Assembly (NCBI RefSeq): GCF_000315915.1
Contig: NC_020186.1
Location: forward strand, 1,054,001-1,118,000
Length of the DNA: 64,000 bases
Direction of reading: 5' to 3'
DNA from: Henningerozyma blattae CBS 6284
Lineage: Eukaryota > Ascomycota > Saccharomycetes > Saccharomycetales > Saccharomycetaceae
This document shows, one piece after another, positions 24,419-34,357 of the stretch (the first letter of the stretch is position 1; each line of letters starts with the position of its first letter). A program made the translations under genes and the position numbers. The notes beneath the pieces were generated by a model that searched no databases, was not told the DNA's origin, and worked only from the letters and a program-made list of their open reading frames with translations.

Positions 24419-25471
24419 ATGAGTGAAGTTGAAGCCCAAATTGCTCAATGGAGAGCTATTGTTAAAACTGGTCAATTAAAAGAAAATTTACCTGAATTAA
24501 ATTTGCAATTACGTGATAACACCTTTATTAATGGTAAGAATGTTAGCTCAATAGATAAAGAATTATTCGTTGTTGTTTTGCCATTAATGAAAGAATTAGT
24601 TAGCAGTACTAAGGATGTTTCTGACGTATATGGCAAATATAGACATGTTTTAAGATGGGTTGATTATATGCAAGAAAATGAAAAAGTAGCTGAAGCTGAA
24701 AGAATTGTTATTAATCATGATTTAGTGTTACCAAGAGAAATTATTGAAAAGAAGAAACCAGCTGCCAAGGCAGCTGCTGATGCAAAGGCAGCTCCATCTG
24801 AAGCAGATTCAAAGACAAAGGGTAAAGCTAAACCATCTGGACCTCGTGGAAAACCAGATGAAGAAACTTTAAAGAAATTAAGAGAAGAAGCCAAGGTTAA
24901 GAAGGCTGCTAAGAAAGCTGCTCAAGCCGCCAAGACCGCTGAAGCTGCTCCAGAAGCTAAACTTTCACCTTCTATAATTGACTTCCGTGTTGGTTTTATT
25001 CAAAAAGCTATTAAGCATCCAGATGCTGATTCATTATATGTCTCTACTATTGATGTTGGTGATGAAGAAGGCCCACGAACCGTTTGTTCTGGTTTAGTGA
25101 AACATTTCCCATTAGAAGCTATGCAAGAAAGATACGTTGTTGTTGTTTGTAATTTGAAACCTGTTAACATGAGAGGTATTAAATCTACTGCGATGGTTCT
25201 TTGTGGTTCAACAGATGAAAAAGTTGAATTCGTTGAACCACCAAAGGGTTCCAAGGCTGGTGAAAAGGTATTTTTCTCTGGCTTAGGTGATGAAGAACCT
25301 ATGAAGCAATTGAATCCAAAGAAGAAATTATGGGAACAATTACAACCCAACTTTTCTACCAACTCTGATCTAGAAGTTTTTACCACTGATGAAGGTGTTG
25401 TAAGAAAATTAACCAACTCTAGAGGTGAATCATTCCGTGTCGCTTCTATCGAAAATGCACAAGTGCGTTAA
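24419..25471 (+). CDS. ARC1: tRNA-binding aminoacyl-tRNA synthetase cofactor Arc1
   Basis: Cytosolic cofactor that binds methionyl- and glutamyl-tRNA synthetases and delivers tRNA to them (it also binds G-quadruplex nucleic acid in S. cerevisiae). In 350 residues it shows the GST-like N-terminal domain (about 1-130), a Lys/Ala-rich linker (about 118-180) that contacts tRNA, and the C-terminal EMAPII/tRNA-binding OB fold from about 187 (DFRVGFIQKAIKHPDADSLY, NLKPVNMRGIKSTAMVLC). Length and all three modules match S. cerevisiae Arc1 (376). VPS73 and RPL28 follow, as at YGL105W-YGL103W, but with a metallothionein-like gene inserted. Confidence 0.97.
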   Translation: MSEVEAQIAQWRAIVKTGQLKENLPELNLQLRDNTFINGKNVSSIDKELFVVVLPLMKELVSSTKDVSDVYGKYRHVLRWVDYMQENEKVAEAERIVINHDLVLPREIIEKKKPAAKAAADAKAAPSEADSKTKGKAKPSGPRGKPDEETLKKLREEAKVKKAAKKAAQAAKTAEAAPEAKLSPSIIDFRVGFIQKAIKHPDADSLYVSTIDVGDEEGPRTVCSGLVKHFPLEAMQERYVVVVCNLKPVNMRGIKSTAMVLCGSTDEKVEFVEPPKGSKAGEKVFFSGLGDEEPMKQLNPKKKLWEQLQPNFSTNSDLEVFTTDEGVVRKLTNSRGESFRVASIENAQVR

Positions 25472-26610
25472 GCGGGGTGTATTTATCAATTTACATAGAT
25501 TATATATATATACCAATGTCAATATATGCGAACGTATAATAAGCGTGACTATTTAGCCGCCGTGATAGAATCTAAACCCAGTCTACCATGCCGTTTACAC
25601 CACCTCATCTAGAGTGTCAAACACTATGAGTATTATACTCAGCTAGAAAGTTATTAATACTTTCCAAAAGTATTGCCATATATCCAGTGTATGACGGAGA
25701 CTATTCTAAATTTGTAACAACTACAAAGGCAGGGTCTCAATAAACGAAATAAATCCTTGATAAAAAAAGAGAAAAATCTCTTTGAAATTTATTTATTTTT
25801 GGAATAAATTTTCATAGATTAAATACTATTTTTATACATCATACATTGCCAGAATTACAATCATATCCTGGCATACGATTTAAATAATTAAGAACATTTT
25901 ATTAAAACTTATCGAGGTGGAGTAATATAAGACAGGGATATTAACTTTCGATTACATATCTAGAAAACTCTAATCGCATATGTACAGCTACAAAAATTGT
26001 AGCTTCTAGTTCTTCATGATTTTAGCTTTAGTATTGAACTGAAGAGTTCATCATTACTTGACAAAGCTTTGGCTTTATTCCGGCAGGGTCATCCTGTTTT
26101 TTTAACTAAGTTCCTAGTGTTTTCTGTTTGTTTCTTATATACTTCCCATTCTGTGTACTCATTGATTGACCATTGAAAGTATTACATAGTAAAATGAACT
26201 TGGATATCGAAATGAGAAAATCTTGTGTTCTCTTTTGTTACTACTTCATTTCTTAATGCAGTCTCTTCTTTTTTTGCATAAGCTATAATAATTATGTTGA
26301 GAATCTCCGTTTAGAGCAAATAGCATGTGATAACAAAAGGCATTTCATATATTCATGCATCTGTTATATCTATTAACGCTTGTAGTACTTATTTTATGCA
26401 TGTGATACTATTTAAACATCCAGTAATTTATATTAGGCTTTGTCTGGTTAATGTTTTTTAAATAAAAATGAAGCATTCAAAATATATAAAAAGTATTCTT
26501 TTGCTATATATATATAGATATATATGTTATATAAAATTATAAGTTTAGACTAGCCGCTTGATATATTGGTAGAGCAACTGAATAATAGTTTATACTTAGT
26601 TTAGCTGGTA
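25472..26610. other. ARC1 to metallothionein-like gene spacer
   Basis: AT-rich, with TA runs near 25500 and 26505. A tRNA D-arm-like fragment (TTGGTAGAGCA near 26564) has no matching anticodon or T arm. No gene is seen. Confidence 0.5.
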
Positions 26611-26982
26611 TTAACACGTGCAATTTCTTTTTGTAAGACAGTCGCAATCTTCACACTTGCATGGAGAACATGAGCCGCATTTGCCTGGAGCACAGGTACA
26701 CCCTTGGCATGTACAACTAGAATATTTAATACCATTACATTGGCAGGTAGTACTCTTTTCACTTGAGCATTCACAACTATTTTTTTGTTCAGGGCATTTG
26801 CAATTCTTATATTTTTCAGAACATCCACAGTTATAGTTGCTTATCTCATAGCATTTGCAATCTAGACATTTGCATGTCTTTCCTGGACATTGAATGCATT
26901 CATATGAAGAGCATTCACAGACAGTGCATTGACAATTTTGGCAGTTGCTACAGTTTGAAATATTGGTTGAAGACATTGGCAT
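26611..26982 (-). CDS. Metallothionein-like cysteine-rich protein
   Basis: 123-residue protein with 32 cysteines (26%), many in Cys-X-Cys pairs (13 by my count), from residue 11 to the last residue. Aromatic residues are limited to a few tyrosines and no hydrophobic core is visible. This composition is that of a copper- or zinc-thiolate metallothionein, so metal binding or detoxification in the cytosol is likely. It does not align clearly with Cup1, Crs5 or the Nakaseomyces glabratus metallothioneins, and it is two to three times longer. I start at the first ATG (26982; a second follows two codons later). The longer frame to 27051 opens with TTG and adds a cysteine-free leader. An Ace1/Amt1-type motif and a 17-bp tandem repeat lie 170-230 bp upstream. 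The function is inferred from composition only. Confidence 0.72.
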   Translation of the reverse strand: MPMSSTNISNCSNCQNCQCTVCECSSYECIQCPGKTCKCLDCKCYEISNYNCGCSEKYKNCKCPEQKNSCECSSEKSTTCQCNGIKYSSCTCQGCTCAPGKCGSCSPCKCEDCDCLTKRNCTC

Positions 26983-27154
26983 GAGAGGTTTCTGAATAAT
27001 GTATGTTTGTAATTGTTTGTTGATGATATTTGACTGTTGATACAAAAACAAGCTAGCAAAAAATAGTTTTCAAAATTTAAACTTTCTCACTTTCTTTTAT
27101 ATTAAATATTTTACGCAAATATCGTATAAATGGTATACATTATAATTTGCGTCG

Positions 27155-27164
27155 TCAGCAATAA
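27155..27164 (-). promoter_or_regulatory. Ace1/Amt1-type metal response element
   Basis: On the minus strand the sequence reads TTATTGCTGA, which fits the copper-regulator consensus HTHNNGCTGD. It lies about 173 bp upstream of the start codon of the cysteine-rich gene. The motif is short, so chance occurrence is possible. Confidence 0.4.
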
Positions 27165-27177
27165 GTGCGAAATTTCA

Positions 27178-27211
27178 CAGCAAATCTTGCATGCCAGCAA
27201 ATCTTGCGCGC
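27178..27211. repeat. 17-bp tandem duplication in the metallothionein-like promoter
   Basis: Two adjacent 17-bp units start CAGCAAATCTTGC and differ only near their ends (ATGC versus GCGC). Each contains the GCTG core on the minus strand, the same core as the nearby metal-response-like motif. They lie about 200-230 bp upstream of the gene. Confidence 0.65.
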
Positions 27212-28146
27212 CAATATTATTCTACAATAGAAGGGCAGCTAAAAGTTTGCAACTTAATAATGTATAGAAACATAATATTTTTAAAAGTAAGCAAATCTAA
27301 TAACCCAGTGATTGAATTATACGAACCAATTATTCAATTTAGTAATCTTCTAGAAAAAATTAAGTCTAATTTTTTTTCCAAACAATACAGAATAAAAATG
27401 TTTAAGAATTACTAGATTCAGTATTTAAATCAAGTTATAAATTGATATTAATAATTTTGGCTAAGTTAGTTCTATATATGTTTATTTATGCCAAAAGGCC
27501 TAGTTAGAATACGATAAAAACATTGCTTCAAAGATGCATAATATCGTTATATGGTAATGTATTTGGCAGTGATATTTAATAAGAGAGGAAATGATCTTAA
27601 AACACAAAGATAATGCTTTTTAGAATACATTTGTAGCATGAATAACTATCTTAATTTATTTATCACTCTAGGTGGGGTAGGACAATCGCCTCTTTTAGAA
27701 GGTAAGTCATAGATTCAAGACACTAGGAAGAGGTCGGTCATAGTATTTTGTTAAGTTAACGGTCATCAGCCGCTATATCATGAAAAACTGCATTTCTTTT
27801 TTGTTATTAAGGGTAGGCTCTAGGAATTTTAAATCAATCAATTATTAGGATCCAACCAATTTGAAATTATTAACTCTGTTTCATACAAACGTCAGAATAC
27901 ATTTGTACGTAATAATCAGATAATGCAAACTAGTAATAGATGATGACCACAAAAATTTGTGCTTTATATATACTCCACTCAGTTTCCACATAATGCGCCA
28001 GATATATATAGTATAATAAATTTAAACTTTGATATGGTATTATTACTTAGTAGGCCTTGTCCTTACGTATTTATATGTAAATGTTAATATAATATGCCTC
28101 ATAATAAGCTAGCATTGCTCGCTCATAATTAATTACGATACATGTT

Positions 28147-29595
28147 TTACATCACATGCTGGCTTCGTTCTGCATGATGCTCACGGCGTGCCCACCATGC
28201 AAATGCTACTGACACCACTGCAAAGCCTGCAAATACCCATCCTCCCAACAGATCATGTGCCACAGGGAACAACAACCCGACAGCAAAAGTGGCCAACCAA
28301 TTACATACAGTCCCATAACTTTGAGCAGTAGCACGTTCCACACCACGAGCCACCTCACCTACCATTAAAAATGGAACAGGTCCCATACCACATGCAAATG
28401 CTGCAATGTACCAAACCAATGACCATACCAATAATCCAGCATGTGAACCTACAAGACCTGCAGCAACACCAACACTCCCCAAAGCAATACCCATTGCTGA
28501 AGCTGCTAATGCAGTACGGCGTGTCACACGATCTAATACTGTTGCAACACCAGCAGTAGCCACTAAATTAACGACAGAGACTCCAAATGCTACATGAACT
28601 GCTCTTTCAGGCACTAATTGTGCCACAACACGAACACCATAAAACACAACGGCATTAATACCAACAAGTTGTTGTGCAACTAATACCACAGCAATAATGT
28701 TCCTGGACGTTTTATATTGATCACCTGTAGCATACTGCCATAACGAAGGGGGTTTATTCGAAGTTGCATTTGCATTGGGTAGCGCCGCTTCCTCATCACC
28801 TTCCCTCTCAGGTAACGCCACACTCATCCGACCTTGCAATTCTTCACGTGCCTCTTCACGAGCTTCTGGTAGTGCTGCACGTCCACGTAAATCCAATAAT
28901 GTAGTTTCTGCAACCGAGAATTTGCCTCTCTGTGCCATCCATAATGGTGATTCACAAGCATTCCACCACATAACCAAAGTTAATAGGCCAAGCACAACGC
29001 CAGCAAAGAATAACCAACGCCAACGGAATGAATCTGTATACCGTAATGCCAATAATTGGGTAAGTAAAATACCCAAGTTAATAGCCACTTGGTTCATTGC
29101 TCCCAAAGCACCACGATGTTGTGCAGGTGCAATCTCATTGATATATAATGGTGTTATTACCAAATACACACCACATGCAATACCAACAATGGTACGCCCA
29201 ATTAGCAATTGCAAATAGGTGTTACTATAGAAAAGTACTAATGAACCTATGGTGACCACCACACTGCTTGCAATAGACACTTTTTTACGACCGTAATGAT
29301 CAGCCCATGATCCAGCATAAAATGATCCTAATAAACCACCCAGAGAGAAGATAGACGTTATCCAACCTATTTGTGTATTACTCAATGGAATACACTGTAC
29401 AAGGCCATGTGATCCAAGCCATGTTTCGTCATATGTAGCATGTTCTGAAGGGATAGAAAATTCAGAACATGAAAGTACTTGTTGAGGTGCATTTAATTCG
29501 GCAATATGATAACCAAATTGTAATGACCCCAGGCATGCTATGCTTATACATAGTAAAAGCCGGGATGTAAGAAGTGAGTTTCGATATTCATTCAT
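28147..29595 (-). CDS. VPS73: MFS sugar-transporter-like protein Vps73
   Basis: Member of the sugar porter branch of the major facilitator superfamily; its S. cerevisiae homologue affects vacuolar protein sorting, with no established substrate. The 482 residues match S. cerevisiae Vps73 (486): FGYHIAELNAPQQVLSCSEF after the first membrane segment, GSWADHYGRKK (loop 2-3 motif), GRTIVGIACGV, QQLVGINAVVFYG in segment 7, and YGTVCNWLATF near the end. The central cytoplasmic loop is Arg/Glu/Ala-rich, and the C-terminal half is richer in Ala and Val than other genes here. It is the YGL104C position between ARC1 and RPL28. Confidence 0.93.
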   Translation of the reverse strand: MNEYRNSLLTSRLLLCISIACLGSLQFGYHIAELNAPQQVLSCSEFSIPSEHATYDETWLGSHGLVQCIPLSNTQIGWITSIFSLGGLLGSFYAGSWADHYGRKKVSIASSVVVTIGSLVLFYSNTYLQLLIGRTIVGIACGVYLVITPLYINEIAPAQHRGALGAMNQVAINLGILLTQLLALRYTDSFRWRWLFFAGVVLGLLTLVMWWNACESPLWMAQRGKFSVAETTLLDLRGRAALPEAREEAREELQGRMSVALPEREGDEEAALPNANATSNKPPSLWQYATGDQYKTSRNIIAVVLVAQQLVGINAVVFYGVRVVAQLVPERAVHVAFGVSVVNLVATAGVATVLDRVTRRTALAASAMGIALGSVGVAAGLVGSHAGLLVWSLVWYIAAFACGMGPVPFLMVGEVARGVERATAQSYGTVCNWLATFAVGLLFPVAHDLLGGWVFAGFAVVSVAFAWWARREHHAERSQHVM

Positions 29596-31416
29596 TACGA
29601 ATTATAAGCGTAATTTGTTATACGTTCGTCGTTTGACATGCCTTAATAGTCCAGTTGGTCAGTTGAAACTCGTTGCACATCCCTTAAATATTCTCGCATA
29701 CTCTCGCATCGCTTCGCACCCGAGATTTAAGATTTGGAAACGTCATTATCTATCTCAATCTAGATACTATTGATATTAAAGTAATATAGGAAAATAAATA
29801 CAAAAGTAAGCCTCACAATACATTTGTTCACCTATGAGGTTAGTTTTATTGTATCAATATGTCTTGTTGAGATCTATTAGACTTAGGTATCTCTTCGAGC
29901 CTTAAAAATTCACACAAATAATGAAATATGTTAATATTTCATTATTTATACTTGTATCTATTTAGTCTCTGTTAGTTTAAAATTGTATTGATGGTAATAT
30001 ATTATTATATTATAGGTATTATATTATGAATTCATGATAATATATGTTGGTAAGATGATATGGAGGAACAGGTCAACTTTTTTTAAGTAAAGGATTCATA
30101 TCTCATACAATTTATTTATAACATTAAGGTTAATTTTTTATTCGCCGTTAAAATTTTAAATCATATTATATATGCTAATGGGTCTTAAGTTGTGTATATT
30201 GTCATAGCTGAACATATTATACTTCGGATATTGATACAATATTTTTATCAGTGTCTTCATTTTATCTGATAATTTGGGTGAAGTTTCCATTTTGGTTTCC
30301 TTGATACATTGAAAACTTGACTGTATATGTATTGTATATACAACACATAAACATTTGATAGAACAATATATATATTAGCATAAACTAAATACTTTCTCCA
30401 CTCCAAAAAAGCTCTTTGTATTACCGCTACCGATTTTCTACCGATTCAAGCCATATTCATCCCAATACTGGTTCAAAGTTACCTCTCTTACCATGGGTAA
30501 TAAGATTATAAACTTTGTAAAGTTAATATATCTTATACTGTCTCTAATAACAACAAAAATAAGTTGAAAATATGTTATGACGCTTCCTCTAAAGAAAGAC
30601 CAAAAAAATTACTTTTTGAAGGAATAGCTGGTAAAGTGAAAGACAATTACAGAATAAATTTCGTTAGTAATTGCGTTAAATTTTTACTACTCTATCAATA
30701 ACTTACATCTCAATTGGATCTGTCAAGAAAGTAAGGTTGCACTATAAATATTTATTAAGCTCATTAACTCAGCCTCATACAATTCTCATCGGAGTTGATA
30801 AGTATTAAGTTATCGTATGATTTTGATTAAATATTAGTATTGTCAAATAGTCATCCGGTAATTATCCTACAAATAATTTAAAGCCCAAGAATGCATATAG
30901 ATATATATATTACTTATTAGTAGAATAGTTTGATATAAAAATTTTCTTTTAAAGGAGTTGCTTGGCGGTTAAATCCGTCTACCCTATAAATTTTGCAATT
31001 TGAATTTTATTTTCACCAGTATATTGTTTACTTGTAACTTATTGTCAGAAAATATTGGATTAAGAAAACATAGAATTCTTATTCGATATATTTTGCTTAT
31101 TGTGAAGACTATTCTTATGCAAAAAGATATGTTTGATACATTGCTTAGCTTACTATTTTCTTCCCTGTTTTATCATGGTGTTTGGGTGTAATAACTTTAA
31201 AAATAAAATATATGATTTATTTCTTTTAAAAAAAATATCACTGAAAAAAAAAAGAAAAAAAGGAAAATAAAGATTAATTTCTTATATGCGAAAACAAAAG
31301 AGATAATTTCATTTAATAAGAAATATTTCAATATAAAACATTTTCATGTTATATTTTTAAACTTATTGTTTAGATTCATTTAAGTTCGACGCTTAAAATC
31401 CCTAAAAAACCCAGCA
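29596..31416. other. VPS73-RPL28 divergent spacer
   Basis: A 1.8-kb bidirectional promoter region. The RPL28-proximal part has a good Rap1 site at 31177. The remainder is AT-rich without gene-like frames. Confidence 0.6.
31177..31189 (-). promoter_or_regulatory. Rap1 site of RPL28
   Basis: The minus strand reads ACACCCAAACACC, close to the Rap1 consensus ACACCCRYACAY. It lies about 230 bp before the RPL28 start, the usual position for ribosomal protein genes, and is followed by A/T-rich tracts. Confidence 0.65.
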
Positions 31417-32298
31417 ATGCCTACCAGATTCACAAAGACTAGAAAGCACAGAGGTCACGTCTCAGGTATGTAGTTTGACTTAGGAAGAGAAGCAAACGAA
31501 AGAACCAAGCCGTGATACTCATATGTTTTGTTACTTGTTTAAGAAATTGCATAGAATAAATTGTATTATTTATTAATGGAAATTTAAAAATCAAAAGCAA
31601 ATTCAATTGTCTGTTTATGTTCGTACGGTTGAAGGATCATCTCTTTCAATTCATATCAAATGATTTTTATCATTCAAATTAAAGTACGTTTCATTTACTC
31701 TTCCCCCTTAGACAGTTATTTTGTGAGATTTTTACTAGTATTCATGCAAAAATAAATGTAGTAATCATTTCATACGATGTATCATACACATTTGGTTTTC
31801 GGAAATTTTTGTTCAATATGAATTTCAGTTTTACTAACAAAATTTCAAATAATTCATATTGATATATGAATTATTAAATTATATTGTCTTTAATCAGCCG
31901 GTAATGGTCGTATCGGTAAGCACAGAAAGCACCCTGGTGGTAGAGGTAGAGCCGGTGGTCAACACCACCACAGAATTAACTTGGATAAATACCATCCAGG
32001 TTACTTCGGTAAGGTCGGTATGAGATACTTCCACAAGCAAAACGCTCATTTCTGGAAGCCAGTCTTGAACTTGGACAAATTATGGACTTTAGTTCCAGAA
32101 GAAAAGAGAGATGAATACATGAAATCCTCTTCTAAATCTGCCGCCCCAGTTATTGACACTTTAGCTGCTGGTTACGGTAAGGTTTTAGGTAAGGGTAGAA
32201 TTCCAAACGTCCCAGTCATCGTCAAGGCTAGATTTGTTTCCAAATTAGCTGAAGAAAAGATCAGAGCTGCTGGTGGTGTTGTTGAATTGATTGCTTAA
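31417..32298 (+). CDS. RPL28: 60S ribosomal protein L28 (uL15), one intron
   Basis: Large-subunit ribosomal protein uL15 (CYH2 in S. cerevisiae, the cycloheximide-resistance locus). The coding sequence is join(31417..31465, 31898..32298), 149 residues as in S. cerevisiae. Exon 1 (49 bases) encodes [16 protein letters not shown] plus the first base of Ala17, the same junction as in S. cerevisiae; exon 2 continues [21 protein letters not shown] and ends VVELIA. Gln38, whose replacement gives cycloheximide resistance in S. cerevisiae, is present. Codon bias is strong. It converges with ALG7, leaving a 199-bp gap. Confidence 0.97.
31466..31897 (+). other. RPL28: RPL28 intron
   Basis: 432 bases with donor GTATGT, a perfect TACTAAC branch site at 31832-31838, and acceptor CAG ending at 31897, the first AG after the branch site. 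A perfect 12-bp hairpin sits between branch site and acceptor. Confidence 0.95.
31848..31875 (+). repeat. 12-bp stem-loop inside the RPL28 intron
   Basis: AATAATTCATAT (31848-31859) pairs exactly with ATATGAATTATT (31864-31875) across a TGAT loop. It lies between the branch site and the acceptor, so folding would shorten the effective distance to the 3' splice site. Confidence 0.8.
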
Positions 32299-32497
32299 TT
32301 TAATTTCAATAATTTATATATTATTTAATTTTGCATAAACTCTATATACCTTTACTTTAATCATTCCTCTATTACTAGTCTTCGTTTTTGTTTTCTCTTT
32401 ATTTTGAGTTTATATATCATATCATCATTATCATCATCATATATAATAAAAAAAAGAATACATAAAAATCTATAACATTTAAGATGGCAAGGGCTAA

Positions 32498-33823
32498 TCA
32501 ATTGAAAACACTAATTTGTAAATTATCATAACCGAATAATGCAGCACCTAAAGCATGTCTCAAGAAAATGGTTACTAATCCAATGATAAATTGAATTAAT
32601 AAGATTCTATTACATAATTTATCTTCTCTCATTGGGCCAAACCATACTAATGTCAAGGTAATTAATGTCATGTTGGTGCAACTGATTAGATTTCCCTTTG
32701 AATCATATTCAAGATCTATCAACTTAAAAAAATGTAAAAATTTCAAAACTGGAATAAAGAATTTTTTTGGTGGTTGTTCCACAAGATCGGCTCTTGAGGG
32801 ATATAGTAGCCCATCTTTTTCATTAAATTTTGGTAATCTATGTCTAGGACATGGTACAATATTAAATAATTGTGGGCATGAATAAATAAAATTTAAAATT
32901 TGTGGAATAAAGAATAAAAGCATTGTTTTAGAAAAATGGCCTAAAATACCAACAACTGCAAAGACCATTCCTGCAAAATAACAATAAGTATCACCCACAA
33001 ACACTTTGGCTGGCCATTTATTCCATTTAAATAGTCCTAAAGAAACTCCAAAGAAGGGGATGATTAGCAAAGCTGAAAATCCGTGGGATTCCTTAGAAGA
33101 TTCAGAGCCCATTGTTAGGTATAGGGCATCATTCAATAATGCCAATATTGCAAGGACAAGACTTTGACCAACTTCTAACCCATTCACGCCAGCTAAAATA
33201 TTTATCGAATTTGGACAAAAGATGCCCATGGCTGCCATATACATATAATAGACAATCCCTAAATCAATTGAAGTTCTACCAATCCAATTTTTCATAAATC
33301 CTGGAACTAGGACGTAGGTGACACCAAAATCCACATAATATACCACTAATAATGGAATTACAGCAATAGCTGGTAAAAAAAACTTGTGCCTCCAACGTAA
33401 GTCAAATAAATCATCAGCAATACCTAAAAGCACAGTGCTTTCAAGGCACATGATCGCACTTAGATATTCAGATAGTTTCTTGTGTGGGAACCAGCCAAAT
33501 TCATTATTCTTGCTAGAATCTAGTTCCTCATTTGGATTGACGATATAACGGTAAAATATAAATGGAATATAAAACAATGTAACAAATAAGTAGATTGTGG
33601 CACATACTGCACCAATACTCTCTGGTAAGACTGGTTTTTTTGGTTTGCTTAAATCTTTACCAAACAGCCCAATTTTAATAAACGATGGCCCTACTCTAGG
33701 AATTAGCCAATCAATGGCTACATATCCAATTATAGCAAACCCTGTGGCTGCAAATAATGACGAATGTGTTTTTGCTATGTATAATAAACTTACTGCAGTT
33801 AACAGAAGTAATCCTGAATGCAT
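32498..33823 (-). CDS. ALG7: UDP-GlcNAc:dolichyl-phosphate GlcNAc-1-P transferase Alg7
   Basis: Polytopic ER enzyme that makes dolichyl-PP-GlcNAc, the first step of N-glycan precursor synthesis and the target of tunicamycin. The 441 residues are close to S. cerevisiae Alg7 (448). Landmarks are the N-terminal hydrophobic segment, MCLESTVLLGIADDLFDLRWRHK (the aspartate-rich DD motif), NILAGVNGLEVGQS, GDTYCYFAGM and CPRHRLPKFNEKDGLL. The family is typically predicted to have about ten membrane spans. It is divergent from SEH1 and convergent with RPL28. In S. cerevisiae ALG7 is YBR243C, in the region duplicated with this chromosome VII block. Confidence 0.96.
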   Translation of the reverse strand: MHSGLLLLTAVSLLYIAKTHSSLFAATGFAIIGYVAIDWLIPRVGPSFIKIGLFGKDLSKPKKPVLPESIGAVCATIYLFVTLFYIPFIFYRYIVNPNEELDSSKNNEFGWFPHKKLSEYLSAIMCLESTVLLGIADDLFDLRWRHKFFLPAIAVIPLLVVYYVDFGVTYVLVPGFMKNWIGRTSIDLGIVYYMYMAAMGIFCPNSINILAGVNGLEVGQSLVLAILALLNDALYLTMGSESSKESHGFSALLIIPFFGVSLGLFKWNKWPAKVFVGDTYCYFAGMVFAVVGILGHFSKTMLLFFIPQILNFIYSCPQLFNIVPCPRHRLPKFNEKDGLLYPSRADLVEQPPKKFFIPVLKFLHFFKLIDLEYDSKGNLISCTNMTLITLTLVWFGPMREDKLCNRILLIQFIIGLVTIFLRHALGAALFGYDNLQISVFN

Positions 33824-34357
33824 AGGTTTGTAATAATAAAAAAAGTGCCTGTTTCTCTTTTTTTTTGTTTTGTATTGTTAATGAACCTTTAGGCTGTCTA
33901 TCACTTGGTTCAAATATTTGAAAGGTATAATATATTCCTTGTAATATTACCGTTAGTGTTAAGCCAATGCCAATTTCTTATGTGAAACAGTGTATTATAT
34001 ATATTCACTTAAACTCAAAGATAATTTTTCAATAAATTGCCTTTTAATAAACATCCCTTAGAAAAATATTCAAATACCTAATTGATCGTTTTTTAGTTTT
34101 TTAAAATTTTTGGCAAAAGTTTGGAATTTCGTAAATTGCAGAATTCGAAAATTTATTAATTCAAAATCCAATTTTGACTCGCCAAGGATTCGAACCGGCA
34201 GTTCGAGATTTTAAAATAAAATTTATTATTTGGTGCATCTCATACAAAATTATGAAGCTTACTACTATAAATGTAATGTAGAAAATAAACAGGAAGTTCC
34301 TACTTTATTATTTAGAAAGCAAATGTTTAAGTAAATTACAGGTTCTTAGATTCAACT
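33824..34357. other. ALG7-SEH1 bidirectional promoter
   Basis: A 534-bp divergent spacer. It contains an isolated Pol III B-box sequence at 34186-34196 and is otherwise AT-rich. Confidence 0.6.
34186..34196 (-). promoter_or_regulatory. Isolated Pol III B-box (possible extra-TFIIIC site or tRNA remnant)
   Basis: The minus strand reads GGTTCGAATCC, the exact B-box of tRNA genes. No A-box, anticodon arm or paired T stem can be drawn around it, and the flanks (GCC... and ...TTGGC) do not make a proper T arm. It is either an extra TFIIIC-type site or a decayed tRNA gene. Confidence 0.45.

Larger units (their letters stand above)
26983..28146. other. Spacer between metallothionein-like gene and VPS73
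   Basis: The first 250 bp is the likely promoter of the metallothionein-like gene. The rest is AT-rich; a degenerate tRNA-like patch near 27670-27720 was not accepted. No coding frame is called. Confidence 0.5.

Noticed and set aside
26555..26620. tRNA-like fragment with TTGGTAGAGCA
   Set aside because: No anticodon arm, T arm or acceptor pairing.
27665..27725. Degenerate tRNA-like patch with CTTTTAG loop
   Set aside because: Anticodon and acceptor stems do not pair and the B-box is poor.
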